Origin: JANMZR01 sp031383555
Lineage (GTDB): Bacteria; Bacteroidota; Bacteroidia; Cytophagales; Spirosomataceae
NCBI GenBank assembly: GCA_031383555.1
Contig: JANMZR010000060.1
Coordinates: forward strand, 9,523-73,522
DNA: 64,000 nucleotides
Reading direction: 5' to 3'
The notes below the pieces were generated by a model. The model did not search any database. It was not told where the DNA came from and was given only the letters and a program-made list of their open reading frames with translations. Shown here piece after piece: positions 8,749 to 18,339 of this stretch. Both the position numbers and the translations under genes were made by a program. Numbering within the stretch: the first letter of the stretch is position 1; the number at the start of each line of letters is the position of its first letter.

Positions 8749-9912
8749 ATGTCAAAATATTATTCTTATTTAAATACAACAAAACTCATTATTGAAAATT
8801 TTAATGGAAATACTCCACTATCTATTTATTTGAAGAAGTTTTTTAAAAGTTCAAGTAAATATGGCTCGAGAGATAGGAGAGAAATATCAGAATTGGCATA
8901 TAACTTTTATAGAGTTGCCAATGTTTTAGTAAATGAAAATATTGAAGATAAAATATTGATAGCTAATTATTTATGTAGACAAAAAGAATCAAAAATACTT
9001 GAAACACTTAGGCCTGAATTGAATGAATTTATAGGAATTCCAGCACAGGAAAAACTATTAAAATTAGACGAAACTATCGATTTAAATACTATTTTTCCTT
9101 TTTGTAATTCGCTTTCAGATGAAATTGATAGTGTAGCTTTTAATATTTCTTTTTTACAACAACCAAAACTTTTTATTAGAATTCGACCTGGATATTATGA
9201 TCTGGTAATAAGTAAATTAAAGGAAAATAATATCAATTTTCAACATAAATCTGATAATTGTTTATCATTTGAAAGTGGCGTAAAAATCGACGAATTTTTA
9301 GAGGTTGGAAAAGAGGTAATTATTCAAGATTTTTCCTCACAAAAAGTTGGAGGATTTATCGAAAGGTACATTTCAGATACATCAAAAACTCTAAATATCT
9401 GGGATTGCTGTGCTGCATCAGGTGGCAAAAGTATAATGATGTATGATATAAATAGCCGTATAAATTTAACTGTTTCCGACATTAGAGAAAGTATAATTGA
9501 AAATTTGAGTGAAAGGTTTGCCAGTGCAGGGATTCAAAAATATGAAAGTTTTATTGCCGATTTAACCAACGAAAATACGATTATAGAAAAAGAATTTGAC
9601 CTGATTATTGCCGATGTACCCTGCTCAGGGTCAGGTACTTGGGCTCGTACTCCAGAAGAGAAACATTTTTTTAAGGATACTTCAATTGAATATTACAAAA
9701 AACTTCAGTTTGATATTGTGAAAAATGCAGTTAAAAATTTGCTCAAAAATGGATACCTTATATACATCAGTTGTTCAGTTTTTATGGAGGAAAATGAAAA
9801 ACAAATAGAGAATTTTGAAAGAACGTTTTCTCTGAAACTCCTTGAACAACAATACATTAAAGGCTATAATGAAGGAGCTGATACTATGTTTATTGCTATT
9901 CTCCAAAAATGA
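8749..9912 (+). CDS. RsmB/NOP-family RNA (cytosine-C5) methyltransferase
   Basis: 387 residues. The N-terminal helical region corresponds to the NusB-like RNA-binding part. The methyltransferase domain has CCAASGGKSIMM (SAM-binding motif I), IADVPCSGSGTWARTPEE (motif IV with the PC cysteine) and ISCSVFMEENE (motif VI with the catalytic cysteine). The family methylates C967 of 16S rRNA (RsmB) or related positions. It starts three bases after oxyR and is probably translated from the same message. Confidence 0.88.
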   Translation: MSKYYSYLNTTKLIIENFNGNTPLSIYLKKFFKSSSKYGSRDRREISELAYNFYRVANVLVNENIEDKILIANYLCRQKESKILETLRPELNEFIGIPAQEKLLKLDETIDLNTIFPFCNSLSDEIDSVAFNISFLQQPKLFIRIRPGYYDLVISKLKENNINFQHKSDNCLSFESGVKIDEFLEVGKEVIIQDFSSQKVGGFIERYISDTSKTLNIWDCCAASGGKSIMMYDINSRINLTVSDIRESIIENLSERFASAGIQKYESFIADLTNENTIIEKEFDLIIADVPCSGSGTWARTPEEKHFFKDTSIEYYKKLQFDIVKNAVKNLLKNGYLIYISCSVFMEENEKQIENFERTFSLKLLEQQYIKGYNEGADTMFIAILQK

Positions 9913-9959
9913 AATCAAGAGCTTATTTGAAAAATGTAATAACAAATTAATAAAAATGC

Positions 9960-9997
9960 TTGCAAAGTAAAATAAAAGTCTATAAATTTGATAGACT
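9960..9997 (+). promoter_or_regulatory. promoter of the TauE/SafE gene overlapped by a dyad operator
   Basis: TTG at 9960-9962, a 20-base spacer and TAAATTTG at 9983-9990 form a good Bacteroidota promoter. A perfect dyad AGTCTAT-N7-ATAGACT (9977-9997) covers the -7 box, the geometry expected of a repressor. The same dyad with one arm mismatch lies upstream of the sulfate-reduction operon at 59838-59858. The TauE start codon is 28 bases downstream. Confidence 0.65.
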
Positions 9998-10025
9998 AAA
10001 CAGAATAACTATACTTATACTTTAG

Positions 10026-10934
10026 ATGCATATAAATGTTGAGCCCAAAAAGCCAGTCCCTATTATAGCCAAAAAGAATTCTATTGAGAAAACTTGGTAT
10101 CTTATTCCAATTGTTTTATTGGTAATATGTATTGTTTACCTTTTTTTGTCAGGAAAAGTGATTTTTTCTTTTCATGAAATAGTTAATGGGATTAATCGTG
10201 ATTTTTTTATTTTCCTCGGCGTGGGTATTATAGCCCAATTGGTTGATGGTACCTTGGGAATGGGTTATGGAGCTACTTCAACTTCCTTTTTATTGACAAT
10301 GGGTATACCACCTGCCATTAGTAGTTCAAGTGTACATTTATCTGAAATGTTTACTACAGGTGCCTCCGCAATTTCTCATCATCGATTTGGAAATATCAAC
10401 AAAAAACTATTCAAATTTTTACTATTACCAGGTGTAATTGGCTCAGTAATTGGCGCTTATCTTCTTTCAGATGTAATAGATGGTAAAACAATCGCACCAT
10501 TTATTGCAGTTTATATGATTGCATTAGGATTAGTAATTATTCAAAAAGCTTTAAAAACTAATGTTGTAAAAAAGAAGACTAAAAGATTGGGTGTATTAGC
10601 GACTTTTGGTGGCTTTATGGATGCAGTTGGCGGCGGGGGCTGGGGACCAATTGTAACCTCAACGCTGTTGGGCCGGGGCCGAGACCCACGTTATACCATC
10701 GGCTCTGTAAACGCTGCCGAATTTGCTGTGGCTTTTTCTTCAGGTATAACATTTTTGTTTTTTCAAGGCTTTAACAGTTGGCAAGTAGCGTCTGGTCTTA
10801 TTTTGGGTGGCGTAATTGCTGCACCTTTTGGAGCGTTTTTATTAGGTAAATTACCTCGGAAACCATTAATGGTGCTGGTAGGAGTTTTAGTTATTTCATT
10901 GAGCATTAGAACGTTGTATAAAATATATTTTTAA
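10026..10934 (+). CDS. TauE/SafE family membrane exporter (probable sulfite/sulfonate exporter)
   Basis: 302 residues with about eight hydrophobic segments. The two DUF81 repeats are visible: QLVDGTLGMGYGATSTSFLLTMGIPPA in the first half and GFMDAVGGGGWGPIVTSTLL in the second, each with the conserved small-residue loop. Members move sulfite, sulfoacetate or other small anions. The shared 21-bp dyad with the sulfate-reduction operon makes sulfite or another sulfur anion a reasonable substrate (inference). It stands alone after its own promoter. Confidence 0.88.
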   Translation: MHINVEPKKPVPIIAKKNSIEKTWYLIPIVLLVICIVYLFLSGKVIFSFHEIVNGINRDFFIFLGVGIIAQLVDGTLGMGYGATSTSFLLTMGIPPAISSSSVHLSEMFTTGASAISHHRFGNINKKLFKFLLLPGVIGSVIGAYLLSDVIDGKTIAPFIAVYMIALGLVIIQKALKTNVVKKKTKRLGVLATFGGFMDAVGGGGWGPIVTSTLLGRGRDPRYTIGSVNAAEFAVAFSSGITFLFFQGFNSWQVASGLILGGVIAAPFGAFLLGKLPRKPLMVLVGVLVISLSIRTLYKIYF

Positions 10935-11029
10935 GAGTAATTTAGTTTCACATTGAATCTCATTCTTAAAATTTTGCTTTTTTAACGTTTATTTGTTGGC
11001 TTTAATAAAAATAGAAAAATAAAATAAAT

Positions 11030-11356
11030 ATGCCCTTCATTGATCTACTATCTGAAAATATAAAAACCTTATTTCCAGGATTTGAAGGCCGTTTTGTTCA
11101 TGCTGAAAACTTAACTATTGCATATTGGGATATTAAAAAGGGTAGCGTTTTACCCCCACATTCACATATACATGAGCAAATAACTCATATTTTATCAGGA
11201 AAACTAGAGTTAAAAATTGGCCAAGAAATAAAGGTTATTGAACCTGGAATCGTTGCCGTTATACCCTCAAATGTAGTGCATTCAGGAATTGCCATAACCG
11301 ATTGTGTGGCTTTAGATGTGTTTACACCTGTGAGAGAGGATTATAAATTATTGTAA
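11030..11356 (+). CDS. small cupin-domain protein
   Basis: 108 residues, one cupin barrel. Motif 1 is PPHSHIHEQITHILSGKLEL (metal-binding His/His/Glu) and motif 2 is near IPSNVVHSGIAITD. The fold binds a metal and serves isomerases, dioxygenases and sugar-binding regulators; the ligand cannot be told. Its last nine bases overlap the 3' end of the convergent aminotransferase gene. Confidence 0.85.
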   Translation: MPFIDLLSENIKTLFPGFEGRFVHAENLTIAYWDIKKGSVLPPHSHIHEQITHILSGKLELKIGQEIKVIEPGIVAVIPSNVVHSGIAITDCVALDVFTPVREDYKLL

Positions 11357-12469
11357 ATCCTTACTATTCAATTGAATACAAGCGTCAATCGCTTTTAGGC
11401 CATTTGTAAGTTCAAACTCAAGTGGATAGCCAAAGCCTAACCTAAAATACTTATCAGTTTCCTCAAACCAATGCCCTGGTCCCACAATAGTGCCAAATTC
11501 TTCGAATAATTTTGTGTAAAAACCATCAATATTTATTTTTAGGTTTTCTTTAAATTTGACAAAACAAACAGCCCCAACTTCAGGCTCAATCCATTCTAGA
11601 TAGGGATGGTTTTCTATCCATTTTTTGGTAATTGAAAAGTTAGTTTTTAATGTTAAATGATGTTTTGATAATAATTTATCTCTCAATTTCAACGCACTAT
11701 AAGCCAAATATTCATCAACGACCGAATTGCAGATAATTATTTGCTCTTTGGCCGCCAGAAATTTATAATAAAGTGTTTTGTCTTGAGTAATTATCCAACC
11801 AATCCTTATCCCAGGCAATCCATAAGCCTTTGATAATGAGCATATTGAAATAACTTGACTACTTTTTTCAGCAAAATAAGGCTTTAATTCTGATTGGAAA
11901 TTTAACTCACGATAAGTTTCATCAAATAGTAAATAAATATTTTTAGCTTTTGCTAAATTAATTAATTCATTTATAAAGGTCGAGTTTAATACTATTCCTG
12001 TGGGGTTGTGAGGTGTGGTTATGCTTATTAATTTTGTATTAGGCTGAATCTTACGTTCAATTTGAGCAATGTTGGGTTGAAATCCATTTTCAAATTGCAA
12101 GTCGACATAACTTATTTCGCAATTTATTGCCTTTGGAGTTTCAATATTTGTAGCATAGTTGGGTCTTATTACAATGAGGTGGTCGGCCACTGTGAGTAAG
12201 CTTGTATTCACAATAAAAAGTGCCATTGCAGCAGCCTGACAAACTAAAACATTCTCAATTTGTATTTTTTCACTATTTTCACAAATTAACTTTCTTAATT
12301 TTTGGTCGCCTCTATGATCGCCATAATTTAGCACTAAACCATTCAAATTAGCTTCTAACTCATTAATATTTATATCTTTAACAGAACTTTCAGCCAAATT
12401 GAATTGAATATTTCCATAGCCCATTTCTTCAGGTGACTCAATTTCAATGGGCATTCTTTTATAAATCAT
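11348..12469 (-). CDS. class I/II PLP-dependent aminotransferase
   Basis: 373 residues. Fold-type I motifs include TPHNPTG, LFDETYRE (the PLP-ring Asp), and SLSKAYGLPGIRIGW, whose Lys forms the Schiff base. An Arg near FRLGFGYP at the C terminus would bind the substrate carboxylate. The substrate is unknown; the family includes aspartate, aromatic and alanine aminotransferases. It lies 13 bases after the PhoD-like gene on the same strand. Confidence 0.9.
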   Translation of the reverse strand: MIYKRMPIEIESPEEMGYGNIQFNLAESSVKDININELEANLNGLVLNYGDHRGDQKLRKLICENSEKIQIENVLVCQAAAMALFIVNTSLLTVADHLIVIRPNYATNIETPKAINCEISYVDLQFENGFQPNIAQIERKIQPNTKLISITTPHNPTGIVLNSTFINELINLAKAKNIYLLFDETYRELNFQSELKPYFAEKSSQVISICSLSKAYGLPGIRIGWIITQDKTLYYKFLAAKEQIIICNSVVDEYLAYSALKLRDKLLSKHHLTLKTNFSITKKWIENHPYLEWIEPEVGAVCFVKFKENLKINIDGFYTKLFEEFGTIVGPGHWFEETDKYFRLGFGYPLEFELTNGLKAIDACIQLNSKDLQ

Positions 12470-12482
12470 ATTCTTTTCTTTT

Positions 12483-13808
12483 TTACTTCAACTCACTGGC
12501 TTTGAACTCTTTATTCCAAAGTTGATCACCTTTGACGTTATGCACAGTAAGTTTTAATACTCTATTAAGTCGTGGGCCCGAAACTTCCACCATACCAAAA
12601 TTTCGCTCTGAAACCATAGTGCCTTCCACTACTGTTGGGCTACTTAACTCCTCATTTAGCGGTTTGCCTGGCCCTGAAGTAAGTGGTGATACGGTAATAT
12701 CATGCAATGGGTAAGTGCCAGGCCGCTCTACTTTATGGATAATTGTATGATGCCTATCCCCAGAAATAAATAAAACACCTTGTATTTTTGCAGCTGATAT
12801 AGCATTCAATAATTTTTCTCTTTCCTTGTCAAACATTGACATATTCTCGAATACTCGAATAGGATTTAGCACTTGGCCACCGACTACAATAATTTTAAAA
12901 GGTGCTTTGCTAAAAGAAAGGGCATCAATAAGCCATTGCAATTGCTTTTCTCCCAAATAATCGCCTCTATCATTTTTATTATAAAGTTCTGTTGGCGCCT
13001 TCCACCAAAAGTCGTCAAGCATAAAAAATTGCACATCAGCCCATTCAAAAGACCCTGTAATGCCTTCATTTTCAAAAGTATAATTAGGGTTTGCCCAAAA
13101 GTTTTTAAATACATCTAAGGCGCTTTTTTTTAAAACATTGCTTCTGTCAGTATTATTTGGGCCATAATCGTGATCGTCCCATACTGCATAATTAGATGCT
13201 GCACCTAATAATCTTTGCATTTCTGGAAGGCTCCTTGTATGCGTCATGCGCTTATTCATGCCACCTTTTGAACCATAGTCAACTTCTCTATAGTAGGCGT
13301 TGTCGCCAGTCCAAAGCATGAAGTCTGGTTTTTTGTCGGCAATACTATTAAATATTTCATAATTTCCACCATATGAATTGCCGGGTCTGTCAAACTCTGG
13401 TTCGGCCACATAGGTACAGCTTCCAAAGGCAAATTTGAAAGTCGGAGGGTCAGTTCTATACTGCCATAAAGTTTGTGTTTTGAAGTTTAACGGATAGGTT
13501 CTTTTTACTATTTTCCCATTTATAACTACCTCATAATCATATATTTTACCAGGATAAGCATCATCGGCCAAAAGCTTTGCAACAAAGGCATTTTCTTTTG
13601 ACGTGGTTATTTCATCAGTACTTTTCTTAAATGTGGGTTTTCCTTGCTCCCAATAATTTATTTTTGCTTTTGCAGCTTTATCAGTTTGCACCCATAGCAT
13701 AACTTCACGGTAATCGGCATACCCAACCATTGGCCCAGACTTGATTTGACCATAATTTTTGAAGGATATAAAAACAAAAAACAATAGAAAAAGGACTTTT
13801 TTAGGCAT
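12483..13808 (-). CDS. PhoD-like alkaline phosphatase D family protein, secreted
   Basis: 441 residues with a signal peptide (MPKKVLFLLFFVFISFKNYGQ). An N-terminal fibronectin-like domain is followed by the metallophosphatase core: FAFGSCTY, MLWTGDNAYYREVDYGS, VWDDHDYGPNN and FISGDRHHT. These match the PhoD family, which cleaves phosphodiesters and phosphomonoesters in the periplasm or outside the cell. It probably forms a transcript with the following aminotransferase. Confidence 0.9.
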   Translation of the reverse strand: MPKKVLFLLFFVFISFKNYGQIKSGPMVGYADYREVMLWVQTDKAAKAKINYWEQGKPTFKKSTDEITTSKENAFVAKLLADDAYPGKIYDYEVVINGKIVKRTYPLNFKTQTLWQYRTDPPTFKFAFGSCTYVAEPEFDRPGNSYGGNYEIFNSIADKKPDFMLWTGDNAYYREVDYGSKGGMNKRMTHTRSLPEMQRLLGAASNYAVWDDHDYGPNNTDRSNVLKKSALDVFKNFWANPNYTFENEGITGSFEWADVQFFMLDDFWWKAPTELYNKNDRGDYLGEKQLQWLIDALSFSKAPFKIIVVGGQVLNPIRVFENMSMFDKEREKLLNAISAAKIQGVLFISGDRHHTIIHKVERPGTYPLHDITVSPLTSGPGKPLNEELSSPTVVEGTMVSERNFGMVEVSGPRLNRVLKLTVHNVKGDQLWNKEFKASELK

Positions 13809-13905
13809 GGTTGAAATTTGATTTAGTAAATTTGTTAAAATATTAAATTTCTAATATGAAACCTCTATTTTTATAGAATTAGAGGCATTAACTATACTTT
13901 TTCTA

Positions 13906-15141
13906 ATGCAATTATCAGACAACCAATACCAGATTCAAGGACTTTCAGTAATTGATATTTGTGAAAAATTCGACACCCCGCTTTACGTTTATGATGCAGA
14001 CAAAATTATCGAAAAAATCGGGATTTTAAAGCAATCTTTTTCAAATGTTAACCTAAAAATAAAATATGCTTGTAAAGCATTGACAAATATTTCTATCTTA
14101 AAATTAATGCGAAAGTATGGTGTGGAATTGGATGTTGTTTCACCGCAAGAACTGGAATTGGGCTTATTGGCTGGCTATACGGGTGACCAAATTACATTTA
14201 CACCTTCAGGCGTTTCATTTGATGAAATAGAAAAAGCAGTTGAGATAGGCGCAAAAGTGAATTTGGATAATTTGGATGTACTTGAAAAATTTGGTAAAAG
14301 ATATGGTAATACAAAATCATGCATGATTCGTGTAAAACCCAATGTAGCAGCTGGAGGCAATCAAAAGATAATGACAGCACATGAGGGTTCAAAATTTGGG
14401 ATTTCTATTTTGCAAAAGGCTGAAATACTAGCTATTGTAAAAAAATATGATATAAAAGTAATAGGCCTGCACCAACATACAGGCTCAGATATAAAAGAAG
14501 CATCGGCCTTTTTGGAAGTAGCCGACAAAATGTTTGAATTAGCAACGGAATTCCCTGATTTGCAAATACTTGACTTTGGCGGAGGCTTTAAGGTGCCCTA
14601 TAAAAAAGGCGATCATTTGACAGATATGAAAAAATTGGGAGAAGAGATAACAGCCTCTTTTCAAACTTTTTGCAAAAAATATGGTCGTGAATTACAGCTT
14701 TGGTTTGAGCCAGGCAAGTTTTTGGTAAGTGAGGCAGGCACATTTTTAGTAAAGACAAATGTGGTGAAAATTGACCCTAAAATTAATTTCGTGGGGGTTA
14801 ATTCGGGTCTAAATCACCTCATTCGCCCGATGATGTACGATGCTTACCATGATATTATAAACGTTTCAAACATAGATGAGTCGGTAAAAGAAACCTATAA
14901 TATTGTGGGTTATATTTGTGAAACGGATACTTTTGGCGAAAACCGAGAGCTCAATAGCGTTTCAGAAGGTGATATTTTGGCTTTCAAAAACGGAGGTGCC
15001 TATGGCTATACTATGGCCAGCAACTATAATTCCCGCTTCCGTCCTGCCGAGGTTTTGGTTGTAAATGGTGAAGCAAAACTAATCCGCCAAAGAGAAACCA
15101 TGGCTGATATATTGGGTGGACAGGTAGAGGTGGAGGTTTAA
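13906..15141 (+). CDS. lysA: diaminopimelate decarboxylase
   Basis: 411 residues. The alanine-racemase-like barrel has KYACKALTN with the PLP lysine near residue 50, HQHTGSDI, and the glycine-rich FGGGF phosphate loop. The C-terminal beta domain shows EPGKFLV and CETDTFGENREL, whose Cys and Asp are the active-site residues donated across the dimer. LysA makes lysine from meso-diaminopimelate in the cytoplasm. Its last four bases overlap the convergent ATP-grasp gene. Confidence 0.95.
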   Translation: MQLSDNQYQIQGLSVIDICEKFDTPLYVYDADKIIEKIGILKQSFSNVNLKIKYACKALTNISILKLMRKYGVELDVVSPQELELGLLAGYTGDQITFTPSGVSFDEIEKAVEIGAKVNLDNLDVLEKFGKRYGNTKSCMIRVKPNVAAGGNQKIMTAHEGSKFGISILQKAEILAIVKKYDIKVIGLHQHTGSDIKEASAFLEVADKMFELATEFPDLQILDFGGGFKVPYKKGDHLTDMKKLGEEITASFQTFCKKYGRELQLWFEPGKFLVSEAGTFLVKTNVVKIDPKINFVGVNSGLNHLIRPMMYDAYHDIINVSNIDESVKETYNIVGYICETDTFGENRELNSVSEGDILAFKNGGAYGYTMASNYNSRFRPAEVLVVNGEAKLIRQRETMADILGGQVEVEV

Positions 15142-16568
15142 TCCAACACCCAAGTATCCTTACTACCACCACCTTGTGAGCTATTTACAACTAATGAACC
15201 TTTAGTGAGTGCTACCCGTGTAAGCCCACCTGGAATTACCTGAATACCGTTACCGTATAAAATGTAGGGGCGTAGGTCTACATGGCGGCCTTCTACTTTA
15301 TGATCAAAAAGGCAAGGAACTCTTGAAAGTGAAATAGTAGGCTGGGCTATATAATTACGAGGGTTGTGTTTTATTTTTGCTCTAAACAAATCATGCTCCT
15401 CTTTGGTGGCTTTTGGCCCAATGAGCATACCATACCCACCGGCTTCATTGGCTTCTTTCACCACTAATTTTTCTATATTTTCAAGCACATATTTTCGGTC
15501 GTCATCCTCACCGCAAATGTAGGTAGGTACATTTGGCAATATGGCATCTTCACCTAAATAGTACTTGATTATTCTTGGTACATAAGCATAAATAACTTTA
15601 TCGTCGGCAATGCCAGTGCCGGGTGCGTTGGCCAATGCAACGTTTCCTTTTTTATAAACATCAAAAATGCCAGGAATGCCAATTAACGAATGTGGGTTAA
15701 ATGCACGTGGGTCCATAAAAGTATCATCAATTCTACGATAAATCACATCAACTCTTTGAAAGCCTTTAGTAGTACGAAGTTTTACGAAGCCATCATCAAC
15801 TATTAAGTCACGGGAGTCAACGAGCTCTACACCCATTTGTTGAGCCAAATAAGAATGCTCAAAATAGGCAGAATTATAAATGCCTGGCGAGAGTACGCAT
15901 ATACTTGGGTTTTCTCTTTTGGCAATAAAATGAAGCATTTCCAACAGCTTCGTTGGGTAATCAGATATAGGCCTAACGTTATTTTTATTAAATATTTCGG
16001 GGAAAGTCCTTTTTATAAGTTCCCGATTTTCAAGCATATAGGATACCCCAGATGGGCAACGCAGGTTATCCTCAAGCACCATAAAGTTGCCGTCGTCTCC
16101 TTTTATAAGGTCAGTTCCTGTAATATGTATCCATATACCTTTTGGTGGCTTTAATCCCATGCAAGGTGGCAAAAAGCATTTTGACGACTCAATCGTTTCT
16201 CTAGGAATTATACCATCTTTTAATATTTTTTGCTCATTATATATATCATCCAGAAACAAATTAAGAGCATGGATTCTTTGTATTAGGCCTTTTTCAAGAT
16301 TTGCCCATTCTTTTTTCTCAACAATTCGAGGAATTATATCCACTGGCATAATGCGCTCAGTACCTTGGTCTTCGGTATAAACGTTAAAAGTAATACCCAT
16401 GGCCATTAATGATCGCTCCGCAGCGTATTGCCTACTAAGCATGTCTTTGTATGTCAATTTTTCTGTTTCTTCTTGAAATATTTTATAACTATCTCGAGGT
16501 TTGCCAGTTGATTTGAACATTTCGTCATGAAAGTTATCTAAATTGTATTTATCGAAACTGAAATTCAT
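15138..16568 (-). CDS. circularly permuted ATP-grasp protein (CP-ATPgrasp type 2)
   Basis: 476 residues. The order of segments fits the CP_ATPgrasp family (DUF404/DUF407): KSTGKPRDSYKIF at the start, a middle part with LEDNLRCPSGVSYMLENR, then DRKYVLENIEKLVVKEANEAGGYGM and FDHKVEGRHVDLRPYILYG. In many bacteria this gene sits with an alpha-E domain protein and a transglutaminase-like protease in a presumed peptide-modifying system. Those partners are absent here, so the gene is an orphan. Confidence 0.88.
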   Translation of the reverse strand: MNFSFDKYNLDNFHDEMFKSTGKPRDSYKIFQEETEKLTYKDMLSRQYAAERSLMAMGITFNVYTEDQGTERIMPVDIIPRIVEKKEWANLEKGLIQRIHALNLFLDDIYNEQKILKDGIIPRETIESSKCFLPPCMGLKPPKGIWIHITGTDLIKGDDGNFMVLEDNLRCPSGVSYMLENRELIKRTFPEIFNKNNVRPISDYPTKLLEMLHFIAKRENPSICVLSPGIYNSAYFEHSYLAQQMGVELVDSRDLIVDDGFVKLRTTKGFQRVDVIYRRIDDTFMDPRAFNPHSLIGIPGIFDVYKKGNVALANAPGTGIADDKVIYAYVPRIIKYYLGEDAILPNVPTYICGEDDDRKYVLENIEKLVVKEANEAGGYGMLIGPKATKEEHDLFRAKIKHNPRNYIAQPTISLSRVPCLFDHKVEGRHVDLRPYILYGNGIQVIPGGLTRVALTKGSLVVNSSQGGGSKDTWVLD

Positions 16569-16757
16569 TGCATTTATTAATAATTTATTTGCCTTATTTT
16601 ATATTTTAAAAAAATAGATAAAAATAAAAATTTGAATTACGTTTTGAACATCTATTTTTCTGATAGCAATATATAACTCAAATGGCTTATTTCCAATTTT
16701 ATTTCGCCTCTAATTTTATTAATCATTAAATCTTGAATTAGCCTATAATTCGAATCA

Positions 16758-17735
16758 CTAATTATTGCCATTTTTAGATCGAAGCATTTTCTTTTCAATA
16801 AGTTTATTATTCTCCCAAGCGTCAATTTCATTTTTCAAATTTTTCAGATCTGAGTCAGAAATTATGTCGAGTTCAGCTAACGATGGTTTTTTAGCATCTA
16901 TCCATGCGGTATACCAAAAGTTGGCTATCATTTCTGTTGATTTAAGCAATCGTGTATTGATCTGATTTGCCATTTTTTCGTTGTAAGCAGTAATAAACTT
17001 TGCTGAATACTTTCTTTCTTCCACTCCATTTTTTAATTGAATTTTATATTTATCTGTTGGAATAAAATCAATACTTACGTTTTTTTCAACATTGATTACA
17101 CTAACAACCAATTTTTCAGATTCCCTCAATGTTTTCCAAACCTCTCTATCAATATTTTTTATGTATTTGGCTTTATTACTTTGTGTTAAATTATACTTTT
17201 CTAAAAACAATTGTGGGCATTCAGTTTCCCAAAGGCCATGAAGGCCAATCTGATTGGTTAGTTGCCCATCATAATTTATAGTTGAATGCAAGGGAACAAA
17301 TGCATCTGAAACGTAATGTGCCAAATCGGCTGAGAGCAATAATATCAAATTTTTATCTTTATTTTTGAATGCCTGAGTTAGCTTTAGCTTTGTTTTTACA
17401 ATTTCCCAAGGCAAGGTACCTTCTTTTCTCAATTTTGCTTCGCCATAATTTTTTACTGCGATTTCCCATTTATCAGGAATGGCCTTTTTATTAAAAAGAG
17501 GGGCATCTAAATCAATAAAGTGTTTTGTTTTTTCTGTGGGATCATCCTTTTGGCGTAAGTCAGGGTCGACCGACATTTTTACCAATTCTTTCATATTTTT
17601 GAAATAAAATAATTGCAAACTATCAGGAAGGGAATAAACGGCCGTTTGAGTAATAGTTCTATGAACCAAAAAGCCCCAGGAACTCAATAAAAGCATTAAA
17701 AATACAAGATAGATACTTACAATTTTATTAATCAT
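16758..17735 (-). CDS. zinc-dependent phospholipase C / S1-P1 nuclease-like secreted protein
   Basis: 325 residues, with a hydrophobic N terminus (IVSIYLVFLMLLLSSW). WGFLVHRTITQTAVYSLP and LSADLAHYVSDAFVPLHST carry the His and Asp zinc ligands of the phospholipase C/S1-P1 nuclease fold (HYxxDxxxPLH). FWYTAWIDA is near the C terminus. It is probably exported. Whether it cleaves phospholipid or nucleic acid cannot be read from the sequence. The start overlaps the stop of the upstream GNAT gene by eight bases. Confidence 0.8.
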   Translation of the reverse strand: MINKIVSIYLVFLMLLLSSWGFLVHRTITQTAVYSLPDSLQLFYFKNMKELVKMSVDPDLRQKDDPTEKTKHFIDLDAPLFNKKAIPDKWEIAVKNYGEAKLRKEGTLPWEIVKTKLKLTQAFKNKDKNLILLLSADLAHYVSDAFVPLHSTINYDGQLTNQIGLHGLWETECPQLFLEKYNLTQSNKAKYIKNIDREVWKTLRESEKLVVSVINVEKNVSIDFIPTDKYKIQLKNGVEERKYSAKFITAYNEKMANQINTRLLKSTEMIANFWYTAWIDAKKPSLAELDIISDSDLKNLKNEIDAWENNKLIEKKMLRSKNGNN

Positions 17736-18210
17736 CTTTCAAGTTTTTTTCAAAATAAAGCACTTCTTCCAATGGATTATATACATATGGTTTGGTGGAA
17801 ATAAAGCCATAAGATTCATAGAGTTTGATTGCTTCTTTTAAGCTAGTTAAAGTGTCAAGTTTCATAAAATGATAGTTTTGTTTTTTCGCATATTTTATAA
17901 GTTTTTCAACTAATATTTTGCCTATTCCTAAGCCCCTGTATTTTGGTTTTACGTAGAGTCGTTTCATTTCACAATTCCCTGCTTCAATTGGTTTTAATGC
18001 AATACAAGCAACAATTTCATTTTCATGTTTAGCCAGCAGTATAGTGCCTAGGGGTTTTTTATAAATTGTTGTTAAATTAATAAGCTCATTTTCAAAGCTT
18101 TGAAAGCATAAATCAATGCCTAAATAAGCTTGATATTCTCTAAAAATTGCCGCAGTTTTAAGCAAACTTTTTTCTGATTTAGGATTGAAATAAGTGATTT
18201 TTTTTTGCAT
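17728..18210 (-). CDS. GNAT family N-acetyltransferase
   Basis: 160 residues. The acetyl-CoA-binding motif A is clear: MKRLYVKPKYRGLGIGKIL (RGLGIG pyrophosphate loop), followed by FMKLDTLTSLKEAIKLYESYGF, the usual motif B. Substrate unknown. It is translationally coupled to the downstream phospholipase C-like gene by an 8-base overlap. Confidence 0.9.
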   Translation of the reverse strand: MQKKITYFNPKSEKSLLKTAAIFREYQAYLGIDLCFQSFENELINLTTIYKKPLGTILLAKHENEIVACIALKPIEAGNCEMKRLYVKPKYRGLGIGKILVEKLIKYAKKQNYHFMKLDTLTSLKEAIKLYESYGFISTKPYVYNPLEEVLYFEKNLKDD

Positions 18211-18285
18211 AAAATGGAAGCTTTTCGATTTTATTAAAGATACAAAAAAGGTGATTAAGTTAACCTTTCATTTCCTTTTAAAGAT

Positions 18286-18324
18286 AAAAAAAGGAGAGCC
18301 ATTTTCATAGTTCTCCTTTTTTTT
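18286..18324. terminator. bidirectional terminator between the 18340 gene and the GNAT gene
   Basis: A 12-bp A7GGAGA/TCTCCT7 stem with a 14-base loop is followed by T tracts on both strands. On the reverse strand it ends the transcript of the 580-residue secreted protein. Confidence 0.8.
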
Positions 18325-18339
18325 AGTTTTATTATTTAC

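Noticed and set aside
12873..13118. Overlapping frames of about 80 residues on both strands inside the PhoD-like gene
   Set aside because: They are shadows of a strong, motif-supported gene on the reverse strand.
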